From UBA10364 sp905182675 (GTDB lineage Bacteria > Bacteroidota > Bacteroidia > Flavobacteriales > Schleiferiaceae): 64,000 bases of DNA. The position numbers were made by a program, and so were the translations under genes. The stretch spans positions 1 through 64,000 of the forward strand of contig CAWVWE010000010.1 of the NCBI GenBank assembly GCA_963933975.1. The letters are read 5' to 3'. The notes under the pieces are model-generated. The model saw only the letters and a list, made by a program, of their open reading frames with translations. It was not told where the DNA came from and did not search any database. Below, one piece after another: positions 41,628-50,099 of this stretch; the first letter of the stretch is position 1, and each line of letters begins with the position of its first letter.

Positions 41628-43970
41628 ATGAAACTAATTAACATTTTCAGCTACGTACTACTAGCTGTTTTATTAAGTTCTTGTGACAACGGAGGGACTG
41701 ATCCAAAGCCAGTGGATCCTTCTATAGTTATTAATAAGGCAGGACTACTTACGGTAAATGAAACGTGGAATGCAGATTCGATCTATGTCCTTACAGGTCG
41801 TTTCGTAATTGATGCTGGCGTAACCCTCACCATTGAACCAGGTACCATCATTAAGGGTAAAGAAGGAGATGGTGCAAATGCTTCTGTATTGATCGTTAGT
41901 AAAGGAGGTTTGATTGATGCTCAAGGTACTGCAGATCAGCCAATCGTTATGACTTCTGTACTTGACAACATCAATGTAGGTCAGAGAAATGGCTCAAATC
42001 TGGACGAAACTGACAAAGGCCTTTGGGGTGGTTTAATCATCTTAGGAGATGCCCCTATTTCTGCCAATGCTTCTACCTCACTTATAGAGGGCCTTCCTGC
42101 GAACGAACCATGGGCTGAATACGGAGGATCCAACCCTACAGATAATTCTGGTACCATAACCTACATGAGCGTACGCCATGGAGGAACACTGATCGGTGAC
42201 GGTAACGAAATCAATGGTATCACTTTTGGTGGCGTGGGTTCAGGAACCACTATTGATCATATTGAAGTATTCGCAACTTTAGATGACGGAGTTGAATTCT
42301 TTGGAGGTACCGTAAACGTATCTAATGTAAGTGTTACCGCTCAAGGAGACGACGGGTTCGATATTGACCAGGCTTACTCTGGTACTATAGATAACTTCGT
42401 TTATGTGGCAGGAGGAGATTCTGACCATGGGCTGGAAATCGACGGTCCTGAAGGATCCTCAACTGGTAGCTTCACTTTAAAGAATGGCACACTAATGGGT
42501 TTAAACGGTGAATACGCTGATTTCCGCGATGGTGCAGTTGGCAACGTAGAAAATCTATTCTTTTTTGGGTTCTCTTCGAAAGCTGATTTTGAGATTGACG
42601 ACTCCACTTCTTCCTCTAACCATAGCAACCAGCTATTGAATTTCACGAATATCGAAATCAACACTGCCCACCTTAACGAAGGCAACATGTCCGCCGTTTC
42701 CATTTTTATGGATAAGTCAGGGCTTGATGCATTTAACTCGGGGCTTCCTGGATCAGTAGTTGTTGAGCCAACAGTAGGTGCTAATACCGCTAACTTTGCT
42801 TGGACACTTACTGCCCAAAACGGCAACCACGATGACTTCGCTGGTCCATTTAACACTCCTTCCCCCATCCTAAAATCCGGCATCATAGATGGTAACGAAA
42901 TTTGGTCTGCCGCTCGCGTTTATGAATTACAAGGACGTGTCGTAGTTGACGCTGGCGATACCTTAACCATAGAGCCTGGTACGATTATCAAATCAAACTC
43001 TGGGCAAGGTGCTTATGCTTCCGCATTAATCGTTGCTCAAGGTGGTTATCTTGTAGCACGTGGCACGGAACTAGCCCCGATCATTATGACCTCTGTATTC
43101 GATGATATTGAAATAGGGCAAGCGCAAGGGAGTAATCTCGACGAAACTGATGCTGGCCTTTGGGGTGGTTTGATTGTTCTTGGCTATGCGCCTATCTCTG
43201 CTGATGCCGCAACAGCTCGTATAGAGGGAATTCCTGCTAATGAGACCTATGGTATTTATGGCGGTTCTGATGCGATGGACAACTCTGGGATTTTTGAATA
43301 TATCTCCATACGTCACGGTGGAGCCTTGCTAGGTGAGGGAAATGAAATTAATGGTTTGACTTTAGCGGGTGTTGGTTCTGAGACTGTAGTAAACAATATT
43401 GAAGTAGTTGCTAATATAGACGACGGATTCGAGTTCTTCGGAGGAACTGTCAATGCCTCAAACCTGGTCGTTTGGGCGCAAGGAGACGATGCTTATGATA
43501 TTGACCAAGCCTACTCAGGTACTATAGACAACTTTGTGTATGTCGCCGGAACAGATTCCGATCACGGCTTAGAAGTCGATGGTCCAGAAGGATCAACTGG
43601 TGCTGGATTTACCGCCAAGAATGGGACATTATACGGCCTGATGGCTGAAATAGCCGATTTCCGGGACTCTGCCATGGGAACCGTTGAAATGGTATTTATT
43701 AAAGCATTCGATGATAGTGGTGATTGGGAGATAGACGAAGCTGGTGGGGCTTATAATTTTAACAATGGTTTATTAAACTTCAATTCCATCGAAATTGACT
43801 TGAGTACCTATGCTTCCGGTACTATTGTGAGTGATGTTTTCTTAGATAAGTCTGGTGAAATTACGAACTGGTCACCCTCTAGTTTTGCTACTTCGGTCAC
43901 TACTCCTACTGTAGGAGCTGACGAAAGCAAATTTAACTGGACCTACGCATCACAAAACGGCGCTTTTTAA
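41628..43970 (+). CDS. Surface/periplasmic lipoprotein with two tandem beta-helix-like halves
   Basis: 780 residues with lipobox LLSSC (Cys19). After a short linker the protein is two ~360-residue copies of the same module. Each copy opens with NETW/NEIW, then GRFVIDAG, LTIEPGTIIK, SNLDET-GLWGGLI-LG, GNEING, DDGVEFFGGTVN, QAYSGTIDNFVYVAG, DSDHGLE-DGPEGS and W-Asn/Thr-Q-NG ends. The short repeated turns suggest a right-handed parallel beta-helix. No C-terminal sorting domain is seen, so it is lipid-anchored. The conserved Asp/Gly clusters could bind calcium or sugars or phosphate; that is unproven. It is followed by a terminator and a TonB-dependent receptor, and divergent from the PhoB/R-like genes. 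Function unknown. Confidence 0.72.
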   Translation: MKLINIFSYVLLAVLLSSCDNGGTDPKPVDPSIVINKAGLLTVNETWNADSIYVLTGRFVIDAGVTLTIEPGTIIKGKEGDGANASVLIVSKGGLIDAQGTADQPIVMTSVLDNINVGQRNGSNLDETDKGLWGGLIILGDAPISANASTSLIEGLPANEPWAEYGGSNPTDNSGTITYMSVRHGGTLIGDGNEINGITFGGVGSGTTIDHIEVFATLDDGVEFFGGTVNVSNVSVTAQGDDGFDIDQAYSGTIDNFVYVAGGDSDHGLEIDGPEGSSTGSFTLKNGTLMGLNGEYADFRDGAVGNVENLFFFGFSSKADFEIDDSTSSSNHSNQLLNFTNIEINTAHLNEGNMSAVSIFMDKSGLDAFNSGLPGSVVVEPTVGANTANFAWTLTAQNGNHDDFAGPFNTPSPILKSGIIDGNEIWSAARVYELQGRVVVDAGDTLTIEPGTIIKSNSGQGAYASALIVAQGGYLVARGTELAPIIMTSVFDDIEIGQAQGSNLDETDAGLWGGLIVLGYAPISADAATARIEGIPANETYGIYGGSDAMDNSGIFEYISIRHGGALLGEGNEINGLTLAGVGSETVVNNIEVVANIDDGFEFFGGTVNASNLVVWAQGDDAYDIDQAYSGTIDNFVYVAGTDSDHGLEVDGPEGSTGAGFTAKNGTLYGLMAEIADFRDSAMGTVEMVFIKAFDDSGDWEIDEAGGAYNFNNGLLNFNSIEIDLSTYASGTIVSDVFLDKSGEITNWSPSSFATSVTTPTVGADESKFNWTYASQNGAF
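41755..43967 (+). repeat. Two-copy internal gene duplication in the lipoprotein
   Basis: Copy 1 spans about 41755-42830 and copy 2 about 42892-43967, offset 1137 bases (379 codons). Protein motifs align in register (for example GLWGGLIILG at 42021 and GLWGGLIVLG at 43158), while the DNA is well diverged, so the duplication is old. Confidence 0.85.
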
Positions 43971-44008
43971 CGTCGCATACTTTACATAAAGTTAACTATA
44001 CATTAAAG

Positions 44009-44037
44009 GGCCCGAGACATTAGTCTCGGGCCTTTTT
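44009..44037 (+). terminator. Strong terminator after the lipoprotein gene
   Basis: A 10-bp perfect stem GGCCCGAGAC / GTCTCGGGCC with an ATTA loop, followed by TTTTT GG TTTTTT. It stands 35 bases before the ATG of the TonB-dependent receptor, so that gene needs its own promoter or readthrough. Confidence 0.93.
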
Positions 44038-44071
44038 GGTTTTTTTGCATTATAATAGAAGTCAAGTCAAA

Positions 44072-46927
44072 ATGAAAAAAGTAATTGCGCTTGTAGTACT
44101 CCTCCTTAGTACACCACTTATGGGCCAAAATGGTATTATTAGAGGTACCGTATATGAGGAAGAAACCAGTGAAGCATTATTCTACGCAAATGCACAAATA
44201 CTTAGTGCTCAATTAGTTTCATTCACTGATTTTGACGGAAACTTTGAAATAAGCCTAGAACCTGGGACTTACAGTCTCGAGATAAGTTTTTTAGGATTAG
44301 CCACTTTAGTGATTCCGGACGTGGAAGTCATCTCAGGTAAAGTAACTGCCTTTACAAACCTTAGATTAAAGCCCTCCACGAATGAGCTCATGACGGTCAC
44401 CGTAACAGCATCCGCAATGCGTAATACGGAGAGTGCTTTACTAGATGTTAAACGCAAGTCTGCCGCAGTAATCGATGGAGTCTCTGCACAAAACTTTAAG
44501 AGGATTGGCGATGGCAACGCCGCAGCTGCAATCACGCGTGTGCCTGGGGTAAGTATACAAGGAGGAAAGTATGTGTTTGTTCGAGGTCTGGGTGATCGTT
44601 ATACGAAAACCCAGCTCATGGGTATGGATATTCCAGGATTAGATCCGGATAAAAACTCGTTACAGATGGACATATTCCCAACGAATATCTTGCAAAACAT
44701 TGTCGTACTGAAAACGTTGACAGCAGACTTAAGTGCTGATTTCTCAGGAGGATTGGTGAATATTGAATTGGTCGATTTCCCAACGCAAAAAACGCTAAAC
44801 ATTACTACCTCTCTGGGTTACACACCTGGCATGCATCTCCTTGAAGGCTTAGGATACCAAGGGTCTGCGACTGACTTCTTAGGTTTTGATTCTGGCTTTA
44901 GAAATAATCCGCTACCCAACAACTACATCTATCAGGGAATTCCAAACCCAGCATTAGATGATCCAATCACAACAGAGCTAACGGAGAGCTTTGCACCCGT
45001 TTTAGCAGCGAAAAAGCGTAACATGCCATTAAACGGAACCTTGGGCATCAGCGGAGGAAATCAAGTCAAGAAGGAGCATGGGAAAACGATAGGATACAAC
45101 GGCTCATTCTCGTATAAGGCTAATACAGATTTTTACGGATCTGACACAGGAGATAGCTCTCGATTATACCGCCAGAACTTTTATAGAAAGGGCAACCAAT
45201 CCGATCAGTTTAATCTTCTTGCAGATAAAACGCAAGAGGGATCTTTAGCGGTAAGTAATATTTTCCTAAGCGGTCTTTTTGGCTACTCCATAAAAGACGA
45301 TAATGACAAATACCGATTTACAGCAATGCACTTGCAGAATGGTGAAAGTCGCGCAGGTAAGTTCACTGAAACATCTTCCATAGAAAACTCATATGTAGGC
45401 TCAAGAGACAACCTAGAATATTCGGAGCGCTCTATATCTTCGTTGTTCTTTAATGGCCAACATAGCCGGAAGGATAATAAACTTAAAATTGACTGGAGAG
45501 TTGCGCCAACATTCAGTCGAATTGCGGATAAAGACATTCGTTCTACCTCCTATAGAACGGAAGATAATGAGTTCGCTATTGCACCCGGTGAGACTGGGTT
45601 CCCAAATAGGATTTGGCGAAATCTGAACGAGTTCAACTTGTCCAACCGATTGGATGTAACCCGCACGCATGAGTTGCGAGGCAAGGATGCTAAAACAAAA
45701 TACGGAATTAGCTATAATGCTAAATACCGTGACTATGAAATCTTACGCTACCAGTTACGTGCTAAGTCATTGGGTGATTTAGATGCGCTCACAGGTGATG
45801 CTGACGAGCTATTAACCTCAGCCTATACTTGGGATGTTATTTCAGATGCAGGAATGTATTACAGCGGAAATTATGAGGCGAATAATGCTTACCAAGGGAT
45901 ACAGAGCAATTTCGCCACCTACATAAGCGAGGAATTTAGTGTTAATACCCTGTCAAAAGTGGTGGTTGGACTGCGTATGGAGCGTTACGACCAATTTTAT
46001 ACCGGTGTAGATCAACAAGAAGCTGCTGCACCAGGAACTGGGGTAAACTACCAATTGGAGCCCGTTTTAAATAACTTCCGACTCTTCCCCACTGCCTCCT
46101 TTATTTATAGCGTAAATGAAAATAGTAATCTACGACTTGGTGCATTTCGTACGGTGGCACGCCCGTCGTTTAAAGAAAAATCGGCAGCTCAAATAGAAGA
46201 TGTATTGACAGGAATCACCTTTATTGGTAATCTAGATCTCATCAGTACAGCAATCAATAACCTTGATTTTCGCTATGAATATTTCTTTAAAGGTGGTCAG
46301 ACGATTGCATTCTCTGGATTTTATAAGTACTTCGAGAATCCCATTGAATTGGTTGCCTATAGCGCAGCAGCTCCATCGAACTTTCAACCAAGGAATGTGG
46401 GAAATGCAACAGTTGCAGGTGCAGAGTTTGAGGTTCGCAAAAACTTAGGTTTCCTGGGACTCAAAAATTTTGAGATGAATTCGAATGTATCTATTATCTA
46501 TTCAGGGGTACAGCGAGATTCCTCAGAATATCAAGCGAGACTTGCCTCTGCCAGAGATGGTGAAGAGATTTCAACGGTACGCCCAATGCAAGGTCAAAGC
46601 CCCTATATGCTTAACGCAGGCGTGAGTTATAACAATTCTAAAAATGAATGGCAGGGAGGTTTATTCTATAACGTTCAAGGAGAGAAACTGCATATTGTAG
46701 GAGTTGCAGATAATCCAGATGTGTTCGAGGTTCCTTTTCACAGTTTAAATTTTAATCTACTACACAGCTTTGGTGAAGAACGTCAATACCAGATTGGAGT
46801 TTCTGTAAACAACATTCTCGATGACACCCGCGACCGGATATTTAGAAGCTTCAATAGCCATTCTCCCTATTTCAGCACTTGGGCACCAGGAAGAACGTTT
46901 AAGGTTAGCTTCAGATACTCGCTTTAA
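44072..46927 (+). CDS. TonB-dependent receptor with N-terminal carboxypeptidase-regulatory-like domain
   Basis: 951 residues from ATG 44072 (MKKVIALVVLLLSTPLMGQ, signal peptide); an upstream in-frame start at 44036 lies in the terminator. Domains: a CarboxypepD_reg-like domain (about 20-100, IIRGTVYEEETSEALFYANA to DFDGNFEISLEPGTY), the plug (SAQNFKRIGDGNAAAAIT, RVPGVSIQGGKYVFVRGLG, about 140-250) and a 22-strand barrel ending FKVSFRYSL. The substrate is unknown. Receptors with this N-terminal domain need TonB (ExbBD-TonB at 15-17 kb). With the neighbouring lipoprotein it may form a SusCD-like pair, although the lipoprotein is not a SusD and a terminator separates them. Confidence 0.9.
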   Translation: MKKVIALVVLLLSTPLMGQNGIIRGTVYEEETSEALFYANAQILSAQLVSFTDFDGNFEISLEPGTYSLEISFLGLATLVIPDVEVISGKVTAFTNLRLKPSTNELMTVTVTASAMRNTESALLDVKRKSAAVIDGVSAQNFKRIGDGNAAAAITRVPGVSIQGGKYVFVRGLGDRYTKTQLMGMDIPGLDPDKNSLQMDIFPTNILQNIVVLKTLTADLSADFSGGLVNIELVDFPTQKTLNITTSLGYTPGMHLLEGLGYQGSATDFLGFDSGFRNNPLPNNYIYQGIPNPALDDPITTELTESFAPVLAAKKRNMPLNGTLGISGGNQVKKEHGKTIGYNGSFSYKANTDFYGSDTGDSSRLYRQNFYRKGNQSDQFNLLADKTQEGSLAVSNIFLSGLFGYSIKDDNDKYRFTAMHLQNGESRAGKFTETSSIENSYVGSRDNLEYSERSISSLFFNGQHSRKDNKLKIDWRVAPTFSRIADKDIRSTSYRTEDNEFAIAPGETGFPNRIWRNLNEFNLSNRLDVTRTHELRGKDAKTKYGISYNAKYRDYEILRYQLRAKSLGDLDALTGDADELLTSAYTWDVISDAGMYYSGNYEANNAYQGIQSNFATYISEEFSVNTLSKVVVGLRMERYDQFYTGVDQQEAAAPGTGVNYQLEPVLNNFRLFPTASFIYSVNENSNLRLGAFRTVARPSFKEKSAAQIEDVLTGITFIGNLDLISTAINNLDFRYEYFFKGGQTIAFSGFYKYFENPIELVAYSAAAPSNFQPRNVGNATVAGAEFEVRKNLGFLGLKNFEMNSNVSIIYSGVQRDSSEYQARLASARDGEEISTVRPMQGQSPYMLNAGVSYNNSKNEWQGGLFYNVQGEKLHIVGVADNPDVFEVPFHSLNFNLLHSFGEERQYQIGVSVNNILDDTRDRIFRSFNSHSPYFSTWAPGRTFKVSFRYSL

Positions 46928-46953
46928 GTTCAACGTAGATAACGTAATTTTGT

Positions 46954-46981
46954 CCCGCGCCTTAAATGGTGCGGGTTTTTT
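46954..46981 (+). terminator. Terminator directly abutting the next start codon
   Basis: An 8-bp stem CCCGCGCC / GGTGCGGG with one G-T pair and a TTAAAT loop, followed by TTTTTT and at once the ATG at 46982. It ends the receptor transcript, but it also covers the entire translation-initiation region of the downstream gene. Confidence 0.85.
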
Positions 46982-47980
46982 ATGCGCTCCTTTTCCCAAA
47001 TCACCAACGATAACTTTAACACTGCGGCATTAGTGCTGTTCGGTCGACAATACCTTGAAAACAAGGTCTATGGTGAGTTTTGTGATTTATTAGGACGTAC
47101 ACCAGAAACCGTTTCTTCAATTTTGGATATTCCATTTCTGCCTGTAGAGGTTTTTAAATCCCATGTGGTTAAATCAGGAGATTGGCAGGAAGAAGAAATT
47201 TACACCTCCTCAACTACTTCAGGCGGAGTCCCTAGTCAACATTTTGTCCATTCTCTAGCCTATTACAAACAAGTATATGAAGCAGGACTTGAAAGGGTTT
47301 ATGGAAGCTTGGAAGAGTATGCCGTATTGGCCTTATTACCGAGTTATTTAGAACGTACAGGGTCTTCTCTAGTTGCTATGGCAGAAGGTATGATTCAAAA
47401 AAGTGACTCTGCGGAAAGTGGTTTTTACCTTCACAACCACGAAGACCTTTTTAAAGCATTAGAAAGATTGAAACAGTCCCGTACCCCAGTAATGTTATTA
47501 GGCGTCACCTTCGGTCTTTTAGACTTTGCGGAATCCATTGCTCAAGGTAAATATGGAAGTAATAGTTTCCATTACAATAAATTGAGGGTTATAGAAACCG
47601 GCGGGATGAAAGGAAAGAGAAAAGAATTGATTCGTCCTGAAGTTCACCGCCTACTTAAACAGTCGTTTCCAGAGAGCCCTATTGATAGTGAATACGGGAT
47701 GACTGAACTTCTTAGTCAAGCCTATTTAAAAGACTCCGGTAACTTTGAAAGCCCTCCGTGGATGCGCTTCTATACAAGAGAGGTTAGCGACCCTTTAGCA
47801 CCACCCATGCGAAATGGCAGTCGTGGCGCGTTAAATGTGATTGACTTGGCAAATTCGCACAGTTGCGCGTTTCTATCCCTTAGCGATCAAGGACAGGTTT
47901 TTGAAAATGGTACATTTGAAGTATACGGCCGCCTCGACCGTAGCGAGATTCGAGGATGCAACTTAATGGTGAGTTTATGA
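46982..47980 (+). CDS. LuxE/PaaK-family acyltransferase (acyl-protein synthetase-like)
   Basis: 332 residues. LuxE-like members of the adenylate-forming group; family members in Bacteroidota are often found in surface-polysaccharide contexts. The nucleotide loop resembles TSSTTSGGVPSQH (about 74-86) and the A5-type motif is DSEYGMTELLSQAY; IPFLPVEVFKSHVV is the typical N-terminal LuxE sequence. It would activate an acyl group as AMP ester and transfer it; substrate unknown. There is no acyl reductase or lux gene nearby. The ATG 46982 directly follows a terminator U-tract with no room for a leader. The 3' end overlaps the next gene (ATGA), which is thus coupled to it. Confidence 0.82.
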   Translation: MRSFSQITNDNFNTAALVLFGRQYLENKVYGEFCDLLGRTPETVSSILDIPFLPVEVFKSHVVKSGDWQEEEIYTSSTTSGGVPSQHFVHSLAYYKQVYEAGLERVYGSLEEYAVLALLPSYLERTGSSLVAMAEGMIQKSDSAESGFYLHNHEDLFKALERLKQSRTPVMLLGVTFGLLDFAESIAQGKYGSNSFHYNKLRVIETGGMKGKRKELIRPEVHRLLKQSFPESPIDSEYGMTELLSQAYLKDSGNFESPPWMRFYTREVSDPLAPPMRNGSRGALNVIDLANSHSCAFLSLSDQGQVFENGTFEVYGRLDRSEIRGCNLMVSL

Positions 47981-48714
47981 AACTAGTAGTATCCGTGATT
48001 ATCGCTTGCCTTTGTGCGAGCTCCGTGAAAGCACAACTTGTGCGCAGACATGCAACCCTCACTAACGAAGAGGGTGTCCTTACCCTCACGGACTCTGTTC
48101 GTGTTAGTGCGTCAAATTTTAAAAATGGAAGCTATACCGCGATCGTTCATGCGTGGGTGCATCGCGATTTTATTAATGAACTAGAACAAAGAGTCATGGC
48201 AGAAGCTGTTTTATTCAACGAAAAAAAAGACACTTTAGGCCAGGTTCAAGAGAGTTACCCATTAGATAGTCTATGGCCCAGCAGCTCACACCGCATGTCC
48301 AAGTACTACGAAGTAGTTGCTTCTGGCAAAGTCCAGGGTAAAGAACTAGAACGTAGAAGTTTTCCAACGCAAATGGTAGAACGTTTTTTCGAAGGAAAAC
48401 GTGGAGGCTCACTCCGCGACCCTCTAGTAGACGCATTCAAAAAACAAGGCTGGGAGCGCAGAAATTTTGGTGAATATGAAAGTTGGGGCTACCTGAATCG
48501 TAGCTCAAACCCGGGCTTACCTGATTTTCAAGCGCTGTTCATCTTTAGAGGCAGTATGCCGTATTGTCTTGTAAATAAAGGTGATGATTTTGAATATGAA
48601 AAGTTGAAAGGATCTGAACAGCGTACGCATGGCATGTATTATTTCTTCCAACGACCTAATGATCGATTCTTAGAAGAAATAGACAATATAGTCTTTGATT
48701 ATTTACCGTTGTAA
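47977..48714 (+). CDS. Secreted protein of unknown function coupled to the LuxE-like gene
   Basis: 245 residues from ATG 47977, which overlaps the LuxE-like stop (ATGA) and begins a signal peptide (MKLVVSVIIACLCASSVKAQ). An upstream start at 47956 would only extend into the LuxE gene. The mature protein starts LVRRHATLTNEEGVLTLTDSVRV, has a WVHRDF and SSSHRMSKYYEVV part, and a C-terminal half with KKQGWERRNFGEYESWGYLNRSSNPGLPDFQALFIFRG and HGMYYFFQRPNDRFLEEIDNIVFDYLPL. No motif recognised. It may be a partner or substrate of the LuxE-like enzyme (inference from coupling). Confidence 0.72.
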   Translation: MKLVVSVIIACLCASSVKAQLVRRHATLTNEEGVLTLTDSVRVSASNFKNGSYTAIVHAWVHRDFINELEQRVMAEAVLFNEKKDTLGQVQESYPLDSLWPSSSHRMSKYYEVVASGKVQGKELERRSFPTQMVERFFEGKRGGSLRDPLVDAFKKQGWERRNFGEYESWGYLNRSSNPGLPDFQALFIFRGSMPYCLVNKGDDFEYEKLKGSEQRTHGMYYFFQRPNDRFLEEIDNIVFDYLPL

Positions 48715-48750
48715 CAAGTAAAGGCGCCCGTTGGGCGCCTTTACTTGTTA
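48712..48750. terminator. 18-bp perfect palindromic terminator between convergent genes
   Basis: TAACAAGTAAAGGCGCCC and its exact complement flank a GTT loop. The left arm contains the stop codon of the secreted-protein gene, the right arm ends 21 bases from the tyrS end. A short TTTACTT tract occurs on both strands, so it can serve both transcripts although the U-tract is not pure. It is unusually long and perfect. Confidence 0.82.
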
Positions 48751-48771
48751 ACTTAGTATTACTGTCGATAC

Positions 48772-50052
48772 CTAGCGGACATGTACGAGGAAATAATTTT
48801 TCTTTCCTTTTTGGACAATGATCATTCCACCAGCAACAATGTCGTTTGCAGTAAGAGTCTTATCGACGGTAACCTTCGTCTTATTAATAGCCACGCCACC
48901 TCCTTGAACCATCTTACGCGCTTCTCCTTTGGAGGGGAAAACTGCTGTGTGTTCCGATAGGAAATCAACAATTTCAACTCCCTCTGTAAGTTGTGAAGCC
49001 ATTATTTCAAATTGCGGAACTCCTTCAAAAACACTCAGTAAAGTGGGTGCATCCGTTGAGCGGAGTTGATCTTCCGTGGCCTTTCCAAATAAAATGCCCG
49101 ATGCCGCAATGGCATTTTCAAGATCCAGAGGGCTGTGAACTCTTGCCGTTATTTCTTCTGCCAAGGCTCTTTGAAGCTTTCGCATGTGCGGTGCCTGCGC
49201 ATGTTCCTCTATAATGGACTGAATTTCTTCTTTTGAACCTATGCTAAATATCTTAATGTAGTTCTCTGCATCGCTATCAGAGGAGTTTAACCAGAATTGG
49301 TAAAATGCATAAGGAGTAGTACGTCTTGGATCTAGCCAAACATTTCCACCTTCAGACTTTCCGAATTTCGTTCCATCTGCTTTTTTAATTAAAGGTGTGG
49401 TTAGGGCATGGGCAGAACCACGGCCAAGACGTCGTATTAGCTCGGTCCCTGTGGTAATGTTACCCCATTGGTCTGATCCTCCCATCTGTAATTTCACACC
49501 ATTATTTTTCCATAAATGATAAAAATCATAGCCCTGAATTAATTGATAGGAGAATTCAGTAAAGCTCATTCCTGTGTCTAAACGCTTTTTCACGCTGTCT
49601 TTGGCCATCATGTAGTTCACACTCATGTGCTTACCTACATCACGGATAAATCCCAAGAAATCAAACTCCTTGAACCAGTCATAGTTGTTGACAATCTCAG
49701 CGCTGTTTTCGCCACAGTCAAAGTTTAAAAACTTTGCAAGTTGGTTCTTTTGGCTGTTTAGGTTGTGGTTTAAGGTCTCTAAGTCCAGTAAATTACGCTC
49801 TGAACTTTTCCCGGATGGATCACCCACCATGCCTGTGGCACCACCTACCAAAGCAATAGGCTTGTGTCCTGCACGTTGGAAATGAACCAAGGTCATGATT
49901 TGCACCATATTACCTACTCCCAAAGAATCCGCTGTAGGGTCAAAACCTATATAGCCACTCACCATTTCTTTGGTCAGTAGTTCTTCTGTTTCTGGCATGA
50001 TGTCTTGCAACATACCTCTCCAACGGAGTTCTTCTACAAAATTTGTGTCCAT
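48772..50052 (-). CDS. tyrS: Tyrosyl-tRNA synthetase with a degenerate HIGH motif
   Basis: 426 residues: catalytic Rossmann domain, anticodon helices and a C-terminal S4 domain (about 362-426, VFPSKGEARKMVQGGGVAINK). Family motifs are intact: VEELRWRGMLQDIMPETEELL, GFDPTADSL, ALVGGATGMVGDPSGKS, GSDQWGNITTGTEL and the lysine loop TKFGKSEGG. However, the HIGH signature, normally LHIGH or LHIGS in this group, reads SLGVGNMV; its first His is replaced by Gly and its last position is Asn. The DNA reads GGAGTAGGTAAT, so it is not a mistranslation. Still probably functional, as it is the only tyrS I see here and is otherwise normal. Confidence 0.92.
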   Translation of the reverse strand: MDTNFVEELRWRGMLQDIMPETEELLTKEMVSGYIGFDPTADSLGVGNMVQIMTLVHFQRAGHKPIALVGGATGMVGDPSGKSSERNLLDLETLNHNLNSQKNQLAKFLNFDCGENSAEIVNNYDWFKEFDFLGFIRDVGKHMSVNYMMAKDSVKKRLDTGMSFTEFSYQLIQGYDFYHLWKNNGVKLQMGGSDQWGNITTGTELIRRLGRGSAHALTTPLIKKADGTKFGKSEGGNVWLDPRRTTPYAFYQFWLNSSDSDAENYIKIFSIGSKEEIQSIIEEHAQAPHMRKLQRALAEEITARVHSPLDLENAIAASGILFGKATEDQLRSTDAPTLLSVFEGVPQFEIMASQLTEGVEIVDFLSEHTAVFPSKGEARKMVQGGGVAINKTKVTVDKTLTANDIVAGGMIIVQKGKKNYFLVHVR

Positions 50053-50099
50053 GTGTGCCTTAATGATTACTTCACTTGATTAAGATGCTAAAATAGACA

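Noticed and set aside
44051..44056. TATAAT before the TonB receptor as a promoter
   Set aside because: It matches the E. coli type -10 box, which is not the element used by the Bacteroidota housekeeping sigma factor, and no matching upstream box is present.
44036..44071. Upstream extension of the TonB receptor (start at 44036)
   Set aside because: It lies within the terminator T-run and would place non-signal residues before the signal peptide.
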